NCBI GenBank assembly: GCA_001953215.1
Contig: CP019169.1
Location: forward strand, 4,650,001 to 4,714,000
DNA from: Betaproteobacteria bacterium GR16-43
GTDB lineage: Bacteria; Pseudomonadota; Gammaproteobacteria; Burkholderiales; Usitatibacteraceae
Length of the DNA stretch: 64,000 bases
Direction: 5' to 3'
Under the pieces are notes generated by a model, which was not told the origin of the DNA, did no database searches, and saw only the letters and a program-made list of their open reading frames with translations. The position numbers and the translations under genes are program-made. This document shows positions 52,271 to 62,395 of the stretch, piece after piece; the first letter of the stretch is position 1; each line of letters opens with the position of its first letter.

Positions 52271-52276
52271 ATTATA
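52271..52276 (-). promoter_or_regulatory. -10 element of ppsA
   Basis: Perfect TATAAT on the minus strand (ATTATA on plus), 28 bases upstream of the ppsA ATG. No clear -35 hexamer 17 bases away. It lies in the 107-base gap between the divergent ppsA and ppsR. Confidence 0.5.
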
Positions 52277-52350
52277 CCGTCCGGACAGCACCATTGCTGC
52301 GCCGCAATACAGCCCCGGCGGTGGCCCCGGACTCCCTGCCTCGACCCACG

Positions 52351-53175
52351 ATGCCCCAACGCCGCCGCGTCTTCTTCATCTCCGACCGAACCGGCCTCAC
52401 CGTCGAGGCGCTCGGCTCCTCGCTGCTCACGCAATTCGCCGACGTGGAATTCGTCCGCACCACGCGCCCCTTCATCGACACGGTGGAAAAAGCGCGGGAA
52501 GTGATCGCCGAGGTGAACGAGTCGAACCACGAGCTGGGAACGCGCCCCCTCGTCTTCAGCTCGATCGTGGACGACGCGGTGCGCGAGGAGATCCGCAAGG
52601 CCGACGGCCAGGTGCTGGACGTGTTCGAGCGCTTCATCGTGCCGCTGGAGGCCGAGCTGGGCGTGAAATCCACGCACGCCGTAGGCAAGAGCCACAGCGC
52701 GGGCAACGCGAAGGACTACAACCACCGCATCGAGGCGATCAACTACACGCTCTCGCACGACGACGGCGTGACCCACCGCCAGCTGGACGAGGCCGACATC
52801 ATCCTCGTGGGCGTGTCGAGGAGCGGAAAGACGCCCACGTGCCTCTACATGGCGATGCAGTTCGGCATCAAGGCCGCGAACTACCCGCTGATTCCCGAGG
52901 ACCTCGAGGCCAACCGCCTGCCGCCCTCGCTGCTGCCGCACAAGCACAAGGTGTGGGGGCTCTCGATCGCGCCGGACCGGTTGCACCAGATCCGCAAGGA
53001 ACGCCGCCCCGACTCGAAGTACGCCGCCCTCGAGAACTGCCGCTACGAGGTGAGCGCGGCGGAGAAGCTCATGCGGCAGACGGACATTCCCTTCCTCGAC
53101 TCGACCACGAAATCGATCGAGGAGATCGCCACCCACATGCTCCACGAGGCCCACCTCGTGCGGCGGGTGTACTGA
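52351..53175 (+). CDS. ppsR: PEP synthase regulatory protein (kinase/pyrophosphorylase)
   Basis: 274 residues of the DUF299 family: FFISDRTGLTVEALG at the start, the P-loop-like GVSRSGKTPT, and AIPFLD/STTKSIEEIA at the end. It phosphorylates and dephosphorylates a threonine next to the catalytic histidine of PEP synthase. It is divergent from ppsA. Because its target loop (TCHAA) is split by the intein, PpsR can act only on spliced PpsA. ATG 52351 is the family start. Confidence 0.93.
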   Translation: MPQRRRVFFISDRTGLTVEALGSSLLTQFADVEFVRTTRPFIDTVEKAREVIAEVNESNHELGTRPLVFSSIVDDAVREEIRKADGQVLDVFERFIVPLEAELGVKSTHAVGKSHSAGNAKDYNHRIEAINYTLSHDDGVTHRQLDEADIILVGVSRSGKTPTCLYMAMQFGIKAANYPLIPEDLEANRLPPSLLPHKHKVWGLSIAPDRLHQIRKERRPDSKYAALENCRYEVSAAEKLMRQTDIPFLDSTTKSIEEIATHMLHEAHLVRRVY

Positions 53176-53266
53176 CCCTTCTTTCCCCCGATTCCGCCCT
53201 GCGAACGTAGGTGTGCCAAACGGCCGCGCCTATGCGAAGATTCGGCCCATAAAGGAGGAGTCACCA

Positions 53267-55177
53267 ATGAAAACGAATAAACGCATCATCCCCGCCCTCG
53301 TCGTCTCGCTCTTCGCCACCCTCGGCGCGGCGCAATCCCAGGCTGCCCAGTTCTCCAACGTGTACGTGTTCGGCGACAGCCTTTCGGACGCCGGCTACTT
53401 CCGCCCCTTCCTCACCTCGCTGGGCCTGCCCTCGACGCTCGTGGCGACCCTCGGGCGCTTCACGATCAACCCGGGCCCGGTGTGGTCCGAGCTCGTCTCG
53501 CAGCACTACGGCGTCGCGACGCCCGGCCCGAGCAACGCGGGCGGAACGATCTACGCCCAGGGCGGCGCCCGCGTGAGCCAGGCCTCCGCCAGCACGCCCC
53601 CCGGCGCCGCGCAGCGCCCGGTGAGCACCCAGATCACGGAATACCTCGGTTCCAGCGGCGTCGCGGACCCGAACGCGCTCTACGCCGTGTTCGCCGGCGG
53701 CAACGACATGCTGCAGAACCTCGGCCTGTTCCAGGCGGGGCAGATCACGCAGGCGCAGCTCCAGGCCAACGTGCTGCAGGCCGCGTCGGACGACGTGGCG
53801 CAGATCGCGCGCCTTCGCAACGCCGGCGCCCGCTACATCCTCGCCTTCGCGCTGCCCGACGTGGGCGGCACGCCTTCGGCCGCGGCCGGCGGCGCCGCGG
53901 TGGCCGCCTCGGTCACCGCGCTCTCGGCGGGCTACAACACGACGCTCTTCACGGGCCTCGCGTCCGCGGGCGTGCGGGCGATCCCGGTCGACGTCTTCGG
54001 CCTCTTCACCGACGTGAAGAACAACGCCGCCTCGTTCGGCATCACCAACACGACCGGCATCGCGTGCCTGCCCTTCCCGCCGATCACCACGACCGGCAGC
54101 TCGCAGTTCTGCACCTCGGCCAACATCGTGCCGAACGGCCAGACGTACCTCTTCGCCGACAGCGTGCACCCCACGCCGATCGCCCAGGCCATCCTCGCCG
54201 ACTACGTGGAAGGCCTGATCGACGGCCCGTCGCAGTACTCGCTGATGGCCGAGACGGCGCTGCACGCGCGCACCGCGCACGTGCGTTCGCTCGGCGAAGG
54301 CGTGCGCACCGCGTTCGCGGCCAAGCAGGGCAACTGGAACGTGTTCGTCTCCTACGACAACTCGGACCTGAACTTCGACGCGCGCCAGGGCCTGCAGGAA
54401 CAGCGCACCGACAACAACAACCTTTCGGTGGGCGTGTCCATGATGGCCTCCGAGAACGTGGCGATCGGCGCCGCGTGGGGCCGCGCCGAGGCCAAGGCCC
54501 GGTTCGGCAACAGCGCCGGGTCCTACCGTCTCCACGAGGACGCCTTCTCGGTGTTCTTCGGCTACCGCGGCCAGAACCTCTACGCGGGTGGCGCGCTCAG
54601 CATCTCCAATACGGACTACAACGACATCAAGCGCAACATCAAGCTCGGGCCCGTCACCCGCACCGCCGAGGCGACGGCGCAGGGCAACAACGGCTCGTTC
54701 TTCGGCAACGTCGGCTACGACTTCAAGTGGGGCAACCTGCAGATCGGCCCGCTGGTGTCGCTCGCCGCGCAGAACGTGGACATCAACAGCTTCAGCGAAT
54801 CGGCCGCGGCCGGCACGCCCACCAACACGGGCCTGCTCTCGATCGGCACGCAGAAACGCCGCTCGGAAGTCTGGAGCGTCGGCGGCAAGGCGTCCTACGA
54901 CATCGCGGGCTGGACGCCATGGATCCGCGTGACCGCCGACAAGGAGCGCCGCGACGACCCGCGCTTCGTGACGGCGACGGTGCAGAGCCTGGGCTCGATC
55001 GGCAACAGCTACGACATCGAAGGCTACCGCCCGGATTCCACGTTCATCACCACGTCGCTCGGCGTGCGCGGCAACATCACGAACTGGGTCGGCGTCGGCC
55101 TCACGTTCTACAAGGTGTCGAGCCGCGAAGGCATCAAGGACGACGGCGTGACGGCTGCGCTGGCTGTCCGGTTCTGA
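53267..55177 (+). CDS. GDSL lipase/esterase autotransporter (EstA type)
   Basis: 636 residues: a signal peptide (MKTNKRIIPALVVSLFATLG, cleavage after SQA), a GDSL hydrolase domain (about 27-340) with FGDSLSDAGYF (nucleophile Ser), AGGND and FADSVHPTPI (Asp/His), and a C-terminal autotransporter beta-barrel (about 365-636) ending in a terminal Phe (ALAVRF). A strong AAAGGAGG site lies before the ATG, 9 bases. It should display an esterase on the cell surface. Confidence 0.9.
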   Translation: MKTNKRIIPALVVSLFATLGAAQSQAAQFSNVYVFGDSLSDAGYFRPFLTSLGLPSTLVATLGRFTINPGPVWSELVSQHYGVATPGPSNAGGTIYAQGGARVSQASASTPPGAAQRPVSTQITEYLGSSGVADPNALYAVFAGGNDMLQNLGLFQAGQITQAQLQANVLQAASDDVAQIARLRNAGARYILAFALPDVGGTPSAAAGGAAVAASVTALSAGYNTTLFTGLASAGVRAIPVDVFGLFTDVKNNAASFGITNTTGIACLPFPPITTTGSSQFCTSANIVPNGQTYLFADSVHPTPIAQAILADYVEGLIDGPSQYSLMAETALHARTAHVRSLGEGVRTAFAAKQGNWNVFVSYDNSDLNFDARQGLQEQRTDNNNLSVGVSMMASENVAIGAAWGRAEAKARFGNSAGSYRLHEDAFSVFFGYRGQNLYAGGALSISNTDYNDIKRNIKLGPVTRTAEATAQGNNGSFFGNVGYDFKWGNLQIGPLVSLAAQNVDINSFSESAAAGTPTNTGLLSIGTQKRRSEVWSVGGKASYDIAGWTPWIRVTADKERRDDPRFVTATVQSLGSIGNSYDIEGYRPDSTFITTSLGVRGNITNWVGVGLTFYKVSSREGIKDDGVTAALAVRF

Positions 55178-55479
55178 AACGGGTCTACGCGGCGGCGAAC
55201 CTCCTCGAGGCACAGCTGCTGCTGGACCAGCTGGCGGGCGCGGGAATCCGCGCCCGCATCTTCAACGCGAATGCCTCGAGCATCGCGGGAGAGTTGCCGA
55301 TCGAGGCCTCGCTCCCGCAGCTCTGGGTCGACGAAGACGGGCAGCATGAGCGGGCCCGAAGCGTCATCGTGGAATTCTTACAAAAGCGTCCGAGCGGGCC
55401 CCCTCGCGCATGCCCTGCGTGTGGCGAGGAGAACCCGGCTGCATTCGAGACGTGTTGGTCCTGCGGCGCACTGTTGTAG
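55174..55479 (+). CDS. DUF2007 and zinc-ribbon protein, apparent CTG start
   Basis: 101 residues. The sequence KRVYAAANLLEAQLLLDQL, then IFNANAS and LPQLWVDEDGQHERA, is the DUF2007 pattern; a zinc ribbon follows (CPACGEEN and CWSCG). No ATG, GTG or TTG lies in frame near the family start; the only position that gives it is CTG 55174, which overlaps the autotransporter stop as CTGA. A CTG start with translational coupling is inferred. DUF2007 proteins are of unknown function. Confidence 0.7.
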   Translation: MKRVYAAANLLEAQLLLDQLAGAGIRARIFNANASSIAGELPIEASLPQLWVDEDGQHERARSVIVEFLQKRPSGPPRACPACGEENPAAFETCWSCGALL

Positions 55480-55539
55480 TTCAACGGTAGGGAGCGCCTT
55501 GGCGCTCCGCAAGCTCGAAGAGATCAACAGGAGATGACC

Positions 55540-56130
55540 ATGATGAAGCTTCGCAACGCGGCCCTTCTCGCCGCGTCCGCACTGGCCTTCGCGGCACCGG
55601 CCCTTGCGCAATCGAACGCCACCTACACGCCGGGCTGGTACGCCGGCTTGTCCGTCGGCGTGGGCAAAGTCAAGGTGAGCGCCGCCGAGGTCGGCCTGAA
55701 CAGCGGCACCCTCGACGACAACCAGACCACGGTTGGCGTGCGCGTCGGCTACGACTTCAGCCAGTACATCGGCGTCGAGGCCGCGTACTACAACCTCGGC
55801 AAGTATCGCTTCACCGGGCTCTTCGCCGGCGCACCCGCGGACGGCAACGCGAAGATCGAGAGCTACAACGCCTCGCTGGTCGGATCGCTGCCTTTCGGGC
55901 AAGCGTTCGCGGCCTACGGCAAGGTCGGCTATGCACGCACCCGCGTGAAGGCGCACGCCGATTCCACCCTCGGCTTCGAAGGCAGCAAGAAGGACTGGGA
56001 CAGCGAAGCGGTGTACGGCGTCGGCGTGAAGTGGGCGCCCGATCCGAAGTGGAACGTCTTCGCGGAGTGGAGCCGCCTCAACGACACCCAGGTCGAGAAC
56101 TGGATGGGCGGCGTGAACCTGCACTTCTAG
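55540..56130 (+). CDS. outer membrane beta-barrel protein (OmpW/Opa-like)
   Basis: 196 residues: a signal peptide (MKLRNAALLAASALAFAA, cleavage after ALA) and alternating amphipathic strands typical of an 8-strand barrel (GWYAGLSVGVGKVKV, VGVRVGYDF, GVEAAYYNLG, GVGVKWAPDPKWNVFAEW), ending in HF. The ATG choice follows the AGGAG six bases upstream; ATGs at 55534 and 55543 are alternatives. Confidence 0.85.
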   Translation: MMKLRNAALLAASALAFAAPALAQSNATYTPGWYAGLSVGVGKVKVSAAEVGLNSGTLDDNQTTVGVRVGYDFSQYIGVEAAYYNLGKYRFTGLFAGAPADGNAKIESYNASLVGSLPFGQAFAAYGKVGYARTRVKAHADSTLGFEGSKKDWDSEAVYGVGVKWAPDPKWNVFAEWSRLNDTQVENWMGGVNLHF

Positions 56131-56147
56131 GCGCCGATCGGAGCACC

Positions 56148-58346
56148 CTAGGGCGTTCCGATGAAGAGATAGAACCGTCCCGACCCTTCCTTCGCGTCGG
56201 CGTAGCCGAAGTACACCGGCCCGAGGGGAGTGTTGGCGGCGACGTAGGCGCCGTAGGAGTTGAGCCACTTGCCCTCGAGGCGCGACTCCGGCTGGGTCTT
56301 GCGCATCCGCCCGGCCTCGAGCAGCACTCCCCCGAACACGTTCAACCCCAGCAGCGGGATCGGCTTCGTGAGGCGCCATTGCGTCTCCAGGCGCCCGTAC
56401 TCGAATTTCCCGCCGAGGATCTGGTCGTTCGCGAAGGCCGAGAGGTGGCGCGGCCCGCCGAGGCTGAAGAGGTCGCCGGCGGGCAGCTCTCCCTTGAGCG
56501 TGGTGCCGCCCTCGACCTCGCCGATGAACGCGAAGTCGCCGAACGACTTCACCGCCTCGAAGGAACCGCTCAGCCGCGAGTACCTGGCGCTCTCGCTGTC
56601 CGTGCGGATCGCGTTGAAGTAGTCCAGCCGCGCCTGGATCCCCTTCGTCGGGAAGTAGGCCTGGTCTTCGTTGTCGATCGAGACCGCGACCGTCGGACCC
56701 ATCATGTTGTTCTTGAAGGTGGGCAGGACGTCGAAGCCCGTGTCGCGCGAGAGGTTCGTCCAGCGCTGCAGCCAGCCCACGCGCGCCTGGCCGTAGATGC
56801 CGAGGTTCAAGCCCGCGTCCAGGCCCAGGCGCGAATCGCGGAACGTGTAGTCGGCGACGCGCGTTCCCTCGAGGTAGAGGCCGATCGCGCGGCTGTCGAC
56901 GAGCGCGAAGGGCCGCAGGAACCAGCGCTGCGCGTGGTCGAGTGGCTGGTAGAACTCGGTGGTGAGGAAGAGCTCGCTGCCGATCTGCAGGCCCACGCGC
57001 CATTCGCCGCCATAGGAATTCATCCAGGTGCGGCGGTAGAGCGCGCGCAGGTTGTAGTCCGACTCGCTGCGGAAGTCCGTGGCGAGATTCACGCCGAAGC
57101 GCAGGTAGTCGGGGCCCCAGCTCTTCTCCACCGGCGTCATCTTGAGGATGGTCTTCTCGCCCTCGCGCACCACGCTGTAGTCGAGCGACTGGAGGTCGCC
57201 CTGGCTGTAGACCCAGACCAGGTCCTTCACGAGCTTGTCAGTGTCGAGCGGCTCGCCTTCCTTCACGCGCACGCCGGCACGGATGGATTCCGGGGAGACG
57301 TAGAGCGTCTGCGCGATGCGCACCTCGTCGATGACCGGCGGCTTGGGCGTGAGGATGCGCTGCACCGCCATGCGCCACTGGTTGTATTCGCCCGGCTTGA
57401 GCGAAAGCGCGCGCAGGACCGCCTCCATGTCGAGGGCCGCCTTGCGCCCGATGTCGACCGCCTCCATCTGGCGATCGAAATCGGTGCCGGTGATGGTGCC
57501 CAGCGACGGTCGGATGTAGAGGTCCTGCTTGCGCAGCAGGGTGAGCGACTTCGCGACGTTCTGCTCCGAGAGCAGGTTCACCATCTGCCCGACGACCGAG
57601 AGCAGCCCCGTGACTTCCTCGGGCTTGAAGAGTGGCGAGCCCACGTTCACCGCGAGGATGATGTCGGGCTTGCAGATCTCCATCACCTCGGCGACGGGCA
57701 CGTTGTCGACCAATCCGCCGTCGACGAGCTTGCGCCCGTCGCGCAGGACCGGCGCCAGGATGCCCGGCACCGACATGGAGGAGCGCATCGCCGAGCTCAG
57801 GTTGCCGGTGCGGATCGCCACGCGCTCGCCGGTGCCGATGTCGGTGGCGATGATGGCGAGCGGGATCGGCAGGTTCTCGATCGTGCGCTCGCCCAGGTCC
57901 TCGCGCACCAGGTCGTTGAAGAGCAGCTTCAGCTTTTCCCCGGCGATGGCGCCGGCCCGGTACTTGATGCCGTCCTTGCCGACGCCGAACTCGAGCCCGG
58001 CCGTGAAGCGATCGTCGAGTTCCTTCCGGCGCAGGTTCAACTGCTCGCGGCCCGCGTTGTCGTCGAAGACGTTCTGCCAGTCGGTCTTGCGGATGAACTC
58101 GCGCATCTGGTGCGGCGTGACCCCTGCGGCATACGCGCTGCCGATCACGGCCCCCATGCTCGTGCCCGCGATGCAATCGACCGGGACCTGGAACTCCTCC
58201 AGCACCTCGAGGATGCCCACGTGCGCCGCGCCGCGGGCGCCGCCGCCCCCGAGCACCAGGCCGATCTTCGGGCGGGCCTCGACCTCGGCGCCTGCTGCAA
58301 GGCCCGGAAGGAGGATGGCGAGCAGCAAGGACGCGGCAAGGCGCAT
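56148..58346 (-). CDS. patatin-like phospholipase with outer-membrane beta-barrel (PlpD type)
   Basis: 732 residues: a signal peptide (MRLAASLLLAILLPGLAAG), a patatin domain (about 27-310) with LGGGGARGAAHVG, GTSMG (Ser nucleophile) and DGGLVDN (Asp), a POTRA-like domain (about 320-400), and a C-terminal 16-strand-type barrel (about 415-732) ending FYLFIGTP. This is the type Vd secretion layout. It would display a lipase at the surface. Confidence 0.9.
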   Translation of the reverse strand: MRLAASLLLAILLPGLAAGAEVEARPKIGLVLGGGGARGAAHVGILEVLEEFQVPVDCIAGTSMGAVIGSAYAAGVTPHQMREFIRKTDWQNVFDDNAGREQLNLRRKELDDRFTAGLEFGVGKDGIKYRAGAIAGEKLKLLFNDLVREDLGERTIENLPIPLAIIATDIGTGERVAIRTGNLSSAMRSSMSVPGILAPVLRDGRKLVDGGLVDNVPVAEVMEICKPDIILAVNVGSPLFKPEEVTGLLSVVGQMVNLLSEQNVAKSLTLLRKQDLYIRPSLGTITGTDFDRQMEAVDIGRKAALDMEAVLRALSLKPGEYNQWRMAVQRILTPKPPVIDEVRIAQTLYVSPESIRAGVRVKEGEPLDTDKLVKDLVWVYSQGDLQSLDYSVVREGEKTILKMTPVEKSWGPDYLRFGVNLATDFRSESDYNLRALYRRTWMNSYGGEWRVGLQIGSELFLTTEFYQPLDHAQRWFLRPFALVDSRAIGLYLEGTRVADYTFRDSRLGLDAGLNLGIYGQARVGWLQRWTNLSRDTGFDVLPTFKNNMMGPTVAVSIDNEDQAYFPTKGIQARLDYFNAIRTDSESARYSRLSGSFEAVKSFGDFAFIGEVEGGTTLKGELPAGDLFSLGGPRHLSAFANDQILGGKFEYGRLETQWRLTKPIPLLGLNVFGGVLLEAGRMRKTQPESRLEGKWLNSYGAYVAANTPLGPVYFGYADAKEGSGRFYLFIGTP

Positions 58347-58356
58347 GGCGAGGACC

Positions 58357-59052
58357 TCAGACTTTGAGCGTGAACGGCGTGAACTTCGTGTCGCGGTCAT
58401 AGTGGTCCACGCCCTCGGCGCGCTTCAACCAGCCGACGAGCGCGTAGGTGAGCGGCGTGAACAGGATCTCGACGGCGACCTTGGTGACGAATTGCGTGAG
58501 CATCACCAGGGGAAGCTTGTCGTCGGGAATGATTCCCGTGCCGTAGAAGGCGAGCGGGTAGAAGAGCAGCGAATCGACGCCCTCGCCGAAGATCGTGGAG
58601 CCGATGGTGCGCATCCACAGCCAGCGCCCCGCGGTCGCGATCTTCATCTTCGCGAGCACGAACGAGTTCACGAACTCGCCGCAGAAGTAGGCGAACATCG
58701 AGGCCGCCGCGATGCGCCAGGCCTGGCCGAACGCGACCTCGTAGGCGGCCTGGTTCTTCCAGAACGGCGCGGGCGGCAGCGCCACGACGGCCCAGGCCAT
58801 GAAGGACGCGAAGGCGAGCGCCGCGAACCCGGCCCAGATCACCCGGCGCGAGCGCGCGTAGCCGTACACCTCGGTCAGCACGTCGCCGAACACGTAGGAA
58901 ATCGGGAAGAACAGCACCCCGGCGCCGAAGGCCACGACCCCGAAGACCGGGAAGTCCACCTGCGCGATCTTGGCCGGGCCGATCAGGTTGGAGCACACCA
59001 GGATGGTCACGAAGGCGACCATCACGAACTCGTAGTAGCGAAAACTCTTCAT
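58357..59052 (-). CDS. yhhQ: queuosine precursor transporter YhhQ
   Basis: 231 residues, about six membrane helices, with the family motifs SNLIGPAKIA, FPISYVFGDVLTEVYGY, CGEFVNSFVLAKMK and TIGSTIFGEGVDSLLFYP. YhhQ/YPUP proteins import preQ0/preQ1 for queuosine in tRNA. ATG 59052 is the family start. Confidence 0.9.
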   Translation of the reverse strand: MKSFRYYEFVMVAFVTILVCSNLIGPAKIAQVDFPVFGVVAFGAGVLFFPISYVFGDVLTEVYGYARSRRVIWAGFAALAFASFMAWAVVALPPAPFWKNQAAYEVAFGQAWRIAAASMFAYFCGEFVNSFVLAKMKIATAGRWLWMRTIGSTIFGEGVDSLLFYPLAFYGTGIIPDDKLPLVMLTQFVTKVAVEILFTPLTYALVGWLKRAEGVDHYDRDTKFTPFTLKV

Positions 59053-59074
59053 CGGGAAAAACGCATCGAGGTCT

Positions 59075-59866
59075 TCATCCTTTGCGGGGCAGGGAGCGTT
59101 GCCGCACGGCCTCGAACAAGGCCAGCGAGCCCGCCACACCCGCGTTGAGCGACTCCATCTTACCGGGCATCGGGATTCGCACCGAGTGCGTGGCGCGCTC
59201 GCGCAGCGCGCGCGAGATCCCCGCGCCCTCGTGGCCCACCACGATCGCGAGGGGGCCGCGCAAGTCGGCGGCGTAGAGCGAGGCTTTCGATTCGCCCGCG
59301 AGAGCCACCGACGTGCCGCGGAACTCCCCCAGGAAGGCGGCGAGGTCCACGCCTTCGACGATGTTCAGGGCGAAGTGCGCGCCCATCGCGGCACGCACCG
59401 TCTTCAGCGACCAGGCGAACGCCGTCGTGGGCGAAAGCAAGGCGTGGCCCACGCCCGCCGCGGCGGCGCTTCGAAGCAGCGTGCCCACGTTGCCCGGGTC
59501 CTGCACGTCCTCGATGAGGAGCACGAAATCCGCGTCGTTCGGAACGGGGTTTCCCACGGGCGTGGGCACCGCCGCGATGAGGCCCGTGGCCGAATCGACG
59601 GTCGAGAGCGAGCCGTAGAGCGTGTCCGTGAGGACCGTGACGGCGCGCGCGGGCACGCGCTCCATGAGGCGCGCGATTTCGTCCTTGCCGAGCGCGGCGG
59701 CCGACACCATGAGCGATTCCACTTCGCGGCCCGAATCGAGGTACGCGGCCACCAGGTGCGCGCCGTCCAGCACGGTGAGCCCGCGGCGCTTGCGCTCCGA
59801 CGTGCTCGAGGCGAGCTTGCCCATCGCCTTGAAGGCGGCGTTGTCGCGGGAGCTGACGGCCTTCAT
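59075..59866 (-). CDS. TrmH/SpoU-family RNA 2'-O-methyltransferase
   Basis: 263 residues: an N-terminal substrate domain and the SPOUT knot with LIEDVQDPGNVGTLLRSA, VVGHEGAGI and IPMPGKMESLNAGVAGS (motifs 1-3). It methylates ribose in rRNA or tRNA. Sequence is of RlmB/TsnR type; the exact target is not certain. The ATG shares its last base with the rnhB stop (one-base overlap). Confidence 0.88.
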   Translation of the reverse strand: MKAVSSRDNAAFKAMGKLASSTSERKRRGLTVLDGAHLVAAYLDSGREVESLMVSAAALGKDEIARLMERVPARAVTVLTDTLYGSLSTVDSATGLIAAVPTPVGNPVPNDADFVLLIEDVQDPGNVGTLLRSAAAAGVGHALLSPTTAFAWSLKTVRAAMGAHFALNIVEGVDLAAFLGEFRGTSVALAGESKASLYAADLRGPLAIVVGHEGAGISRALRERATHSVRIPMPGKMESLNAGVAGSLALFEAVRQRSLPRKG

Positions 59867-60465
59867 CAGAACGGGAGGTCCGATTGCAGCAGCACGCGCA
59901 CCGGCTCGAAGGAGCGCCTGTGGATGGCGCACGGGCCCAGAGCGCGCAACGCGGTGAGGTGCTCGGGCGTGCCGTAGCCCTTGTGGCTCGCGAAGCCGTA
60001 GCCGGGGAAGCGCTCGTCCATCGTGCGCATCTCGGCATCGCGCGCGGTCTTGGCGAGGATCGAGGCGGCCGAGACTTCCGGCACGGTCCGGTCGGCCTTC
60101 ACCACGGGCCGGCACTTGATCGAGATGGGCGGCTTGTGCAGGCCGTCGACGCACACCTCCTCCGGACGGCAGGGCAACGCGAGGATGGCCCGGCGCATCG
60201 CGTAGAGGCTCGCGCGCAGGATGTTGATGCGGTCGATCTCCTCGACGCTCGCCGAGGCGATGGCCCAGGCGATCGCGTTCTCGCGGATCTCGAGCGCGAG
60301 CGCGTCGCGGGTTTCCTCGTCGAGGAGCTTCGAGTCGTTCAGGCCCTCGATGCGATGCCCCGGATCGAGGATCACCGCGGCGGCGAACACGCTGCCGGCG
60401 AGCGGGCCGCGCCCCGCCTCGTCAACCCCGCAGAGCAGCGAGACCGTTACCTTGCGGGTTCGCAC
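59866..60465 (-). CDS. rnhB: ribonuclease HII
   Basis: 199 residues: [42 protein letters not shown] and [15 protein letters not shown], with the Asp/Glu/Asp metal ligands. It removes ribonucleotides from DNA. The start is GTG 60465, overlapping the lpxB end by 19 bases. Confidence 0.94.
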   Translation of the reverse strand: MRTRKVTVSLLCGVDEAGRGPLAGSVFAAAVILDPGHRIEGLNDSKLLDEETRDALALEIRENAIAWAIASASVEEIDRINILRASLYAMRRAILALPCRPEEVCVDGLHKPPISIKCRPVVKADRTVPEVSAASILAKTARDAEMRTMDERFPGYGFASHKGYGTPEHLTALRALGPCAIHRRSFEPVRVLLQSDLPF

Positions 60466-61604
60466 GGGAGGAAGGGTTCGAGCGCCTGGGCCACGCGTTC
60501 GTCGTGCCCCTGCGCGAGGCTCTCGTGCATGCGGGCGAAACGCTCGCGCAGGCGAAGGCGGGCTTCCTTGTTGTCGAGCCCGTTGCCGAGGGCCTGCGCG
60601 AGGTTCTCGGCGGTGGCGTCCTGCTGGAGGATCTCCGGCACGATGAATTCGCCGGCGAGGATGTTGGGCAGGCCCACGTAGGGCAGGATCGCCTTGCGCA
60701 TCATCAGCCAGTAGGTGAGCGCCGGCACGCGATAGGTGATGACCATCGGGCAGCGCGCGAGGGCCGCTTCCAGCGTGGCGGTGCCGCTCGCCACCAGCGC
60801 CATGTCGGCCGCGTGCAGGGCCAGGCGTGCGTGGCCGAAAAGGATGGTGAGCGGCAGCTCGTGCGCTTCGCGCGCGTAGAGGCGGGCCTCGAAGTAGTCG
60901 CGCGTCTCGCGCGTGGCGAGCGGCACGAAGAAGCGCAGCTCCGGCCGGCTCTCGTGGAGGCGCCTCGCCGTGTCGATCATGAGGTCGGCATGCGCCTCGA
61001 GTTCCTTCATGCGGCTGCCGGGCAGCAGCGCCACGGCGGGGCCGGCCTTGGCGAGGCGCAGTTGCGAACGCGCGCCATCCCGGTCCGGGTCGAGCGGCAT
61101 GGCGTCGGCGAGGGGGTGCCCGACGTAGGAGACCGGGATGCCCGCCTTCGCGTAGATCGCCTCCTCGAACGGGAACACCGCGAGCATGTGGTTCACCGCG
61201 CGCTTGATCTTGTGGATGCGCTCGGCCCGCCAGGCCCAGATGGAGGGGCTCACGTAATGCACGGTGCGGATGCCGCGCGCCTTCAGCTTCGCTTCGAGCG
61301 CCAGGTTGAAGTCGGGGGCGTCGACGCCGATGAAGACATCGGGGCGGTCGTGAAGGAAGCGTTGCGCGAGCTGGCGGCGGATGCCGAGCAGCTCCGGCAG
61401 GTGGCGGATCACCTCCACGTAGCCGCTCACGGCGAGCTTCTCCATCGGCACCAGCGTCTCGGCGCCCTCGGCGATCATCCGGGGGCCTGCGATGCCGTAG
61501 AACTTCGCGTCGGGATGGCGCTGGCGCACCGCGCGGATCAACGCGGCGCCGAGCATGTCCCCGGAGGTTTCCCCGGCGACGATCGCGATGCGCGGGGCCG
61601 TCAC
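60447..61604 (-). CDS. lpxB: lipid-A-disaccharide synthase
   Basis: 385 residues of glycosyltransferase family 19: [45 protein letters not shown] and [10 protein letters not shown]. It joins UDP-diacylglucosamine and lipid X. The GTG start 61604 overlaps the lpxA stop as GTGA. Confidence 0.95.
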   Translation of the reverse strand: MTAPRIAIVAGETSGDMLGAALIRAVRQRHPDAKFYGIAGPRMIAEGAETLVPMEKLAVSGYVEVIRHLPELLGIRRQLAQRFLHDRPDVFIGVDAPDFNLALEAKLKARGIRTVHYVSPSIWAWRAERIHKIKRAVNHMLAVFPFEEAIYAKAGIPVSYVGHPLADAMPLDPDRDGARSQLRLAKAGPAVALLPGSRMKELEAHADLMIDTARRLHESRPELRFFVPLATRETRDYFEARLYAREAHELPLTILFGHARLALHAADMALVASGTATLEAALARCPMVITYRVPALTYWLMMRKAILPYVGLPNILAGEFIVPEILQQDATAENLAQALGNGLDNKEARLRLRERFARMHESLAQGHDERVAQALEPFLPCEPAR

Positions 61605-62377
61605 CGGACGATGCCGCGGCTGGCGGTGGCGAGGAAATCCAGGAGCGCGCGCACCTCCGCGGCGCTGCCCGCCTGCTTCTCGAGCTCGGCCTTCGCTTCG
61701 GCCAGCAGCAGCCCGGACTTGTAGAGCGTCTTGTAGGCCGTGCGCAGGGCCGCGATCGCCTCGGGCGTGAAGCCCCGGCGCTTGAGCCCCTCGGAATTGA
61801 TGCCGTGCGGGGCGAGCGGGTTGCCGCCCACCATCACGAACGGCGGGATGTCCTGCAGCACCACGCTCGAGACGCCCGTCATCACATGCGCACCGATCTT
61901 CACGTACTGGTGCACGCCCGTGAAGCCGCCCAGCGTGGCCCAGTCGCCCACGTGCACGTGCCCGGCGAGTTGGGTGCAGTTGGCGATGGTCGTGTTGTTG
62001 CCCACGCGGCAATCGTGGGCGACGTGCGCGTACGCCATGATCCAGTTGTCGTTGCCGATGCGCGTGACGCCCTCGTCCTGCACCGTGCCGCGGTTGATCG
62101 AGACGTACTCGCGGATCGTGTTGCGGTCCCCGATGAGGAGCTTCGTCGGTTCGCCCTGGTACTTCTTGTCCTGGTTCGCCTCGCCGATCGAGGTGAAATG
62201 GAAGATGCGGTTGTCGCGGCCGATCTTCGTATGGCCGGTGAGTACGCAGTGCGCGCCGACCGTGGTGCCCTCGCCGATCTGCACGTCGGGGCCGATGATC
62301 GAGTACGGGCCGACGCTCACGCCGGCGGCGATGCTCGCGCGCGGGTCGACGATCGCGGTGGGGTGGATGTTCGACAT
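61601..62377 (-). CDS. lpxA: UDP-N-acetylglucosamine acyltransferase
   Basis: 258 residues with left-handed beta-helix hexapeptides ([16 protein letters not shown]), the catalytic histidine region VAHDCRVG and the C-terminal helical domain. It starts lipid A synthesis. ATG 62377 is chosen over an in-frame ATG at 62401 on family length. The 62378-62544 gap before fabZ contains an inverted repeat rather than the usual overlap. Confidence 0.95.
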   Translation of the reverse strand: MSNIHPTAIVDPRASIAAGVSVGPYSIIGPDVQIGEGTTVGAHCVLTGHTKIGRDNRIFHFTSIGEANQDKKYQGEPTKLLIGDRNTIREYVSINRGTVQDEGVTRIGNDNWIMAYAHVAHDCRVGNNTTIANCTQLAGHVHVGDWATLGGFTGVHQYVKIGAHVMTGVSSVVLQDIPPFVMVGGNPLAPHGINSEGLKRRGFTPEAIAALRTAYKTLYKSGLLLAEAKAELEKQAGSAAEVRALLDFLATASRGIVR

Positions 62378-62395
62378 GGCTACCAAAGGGCTATT

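Noticed and set aside
50979-52271. Alternative frame protein overlapping the N-terminal part of ppsA
   Set aside because: Arg/Gly-rich shadow of ppsA in another frame, with no motif and no ribosome-binding site.
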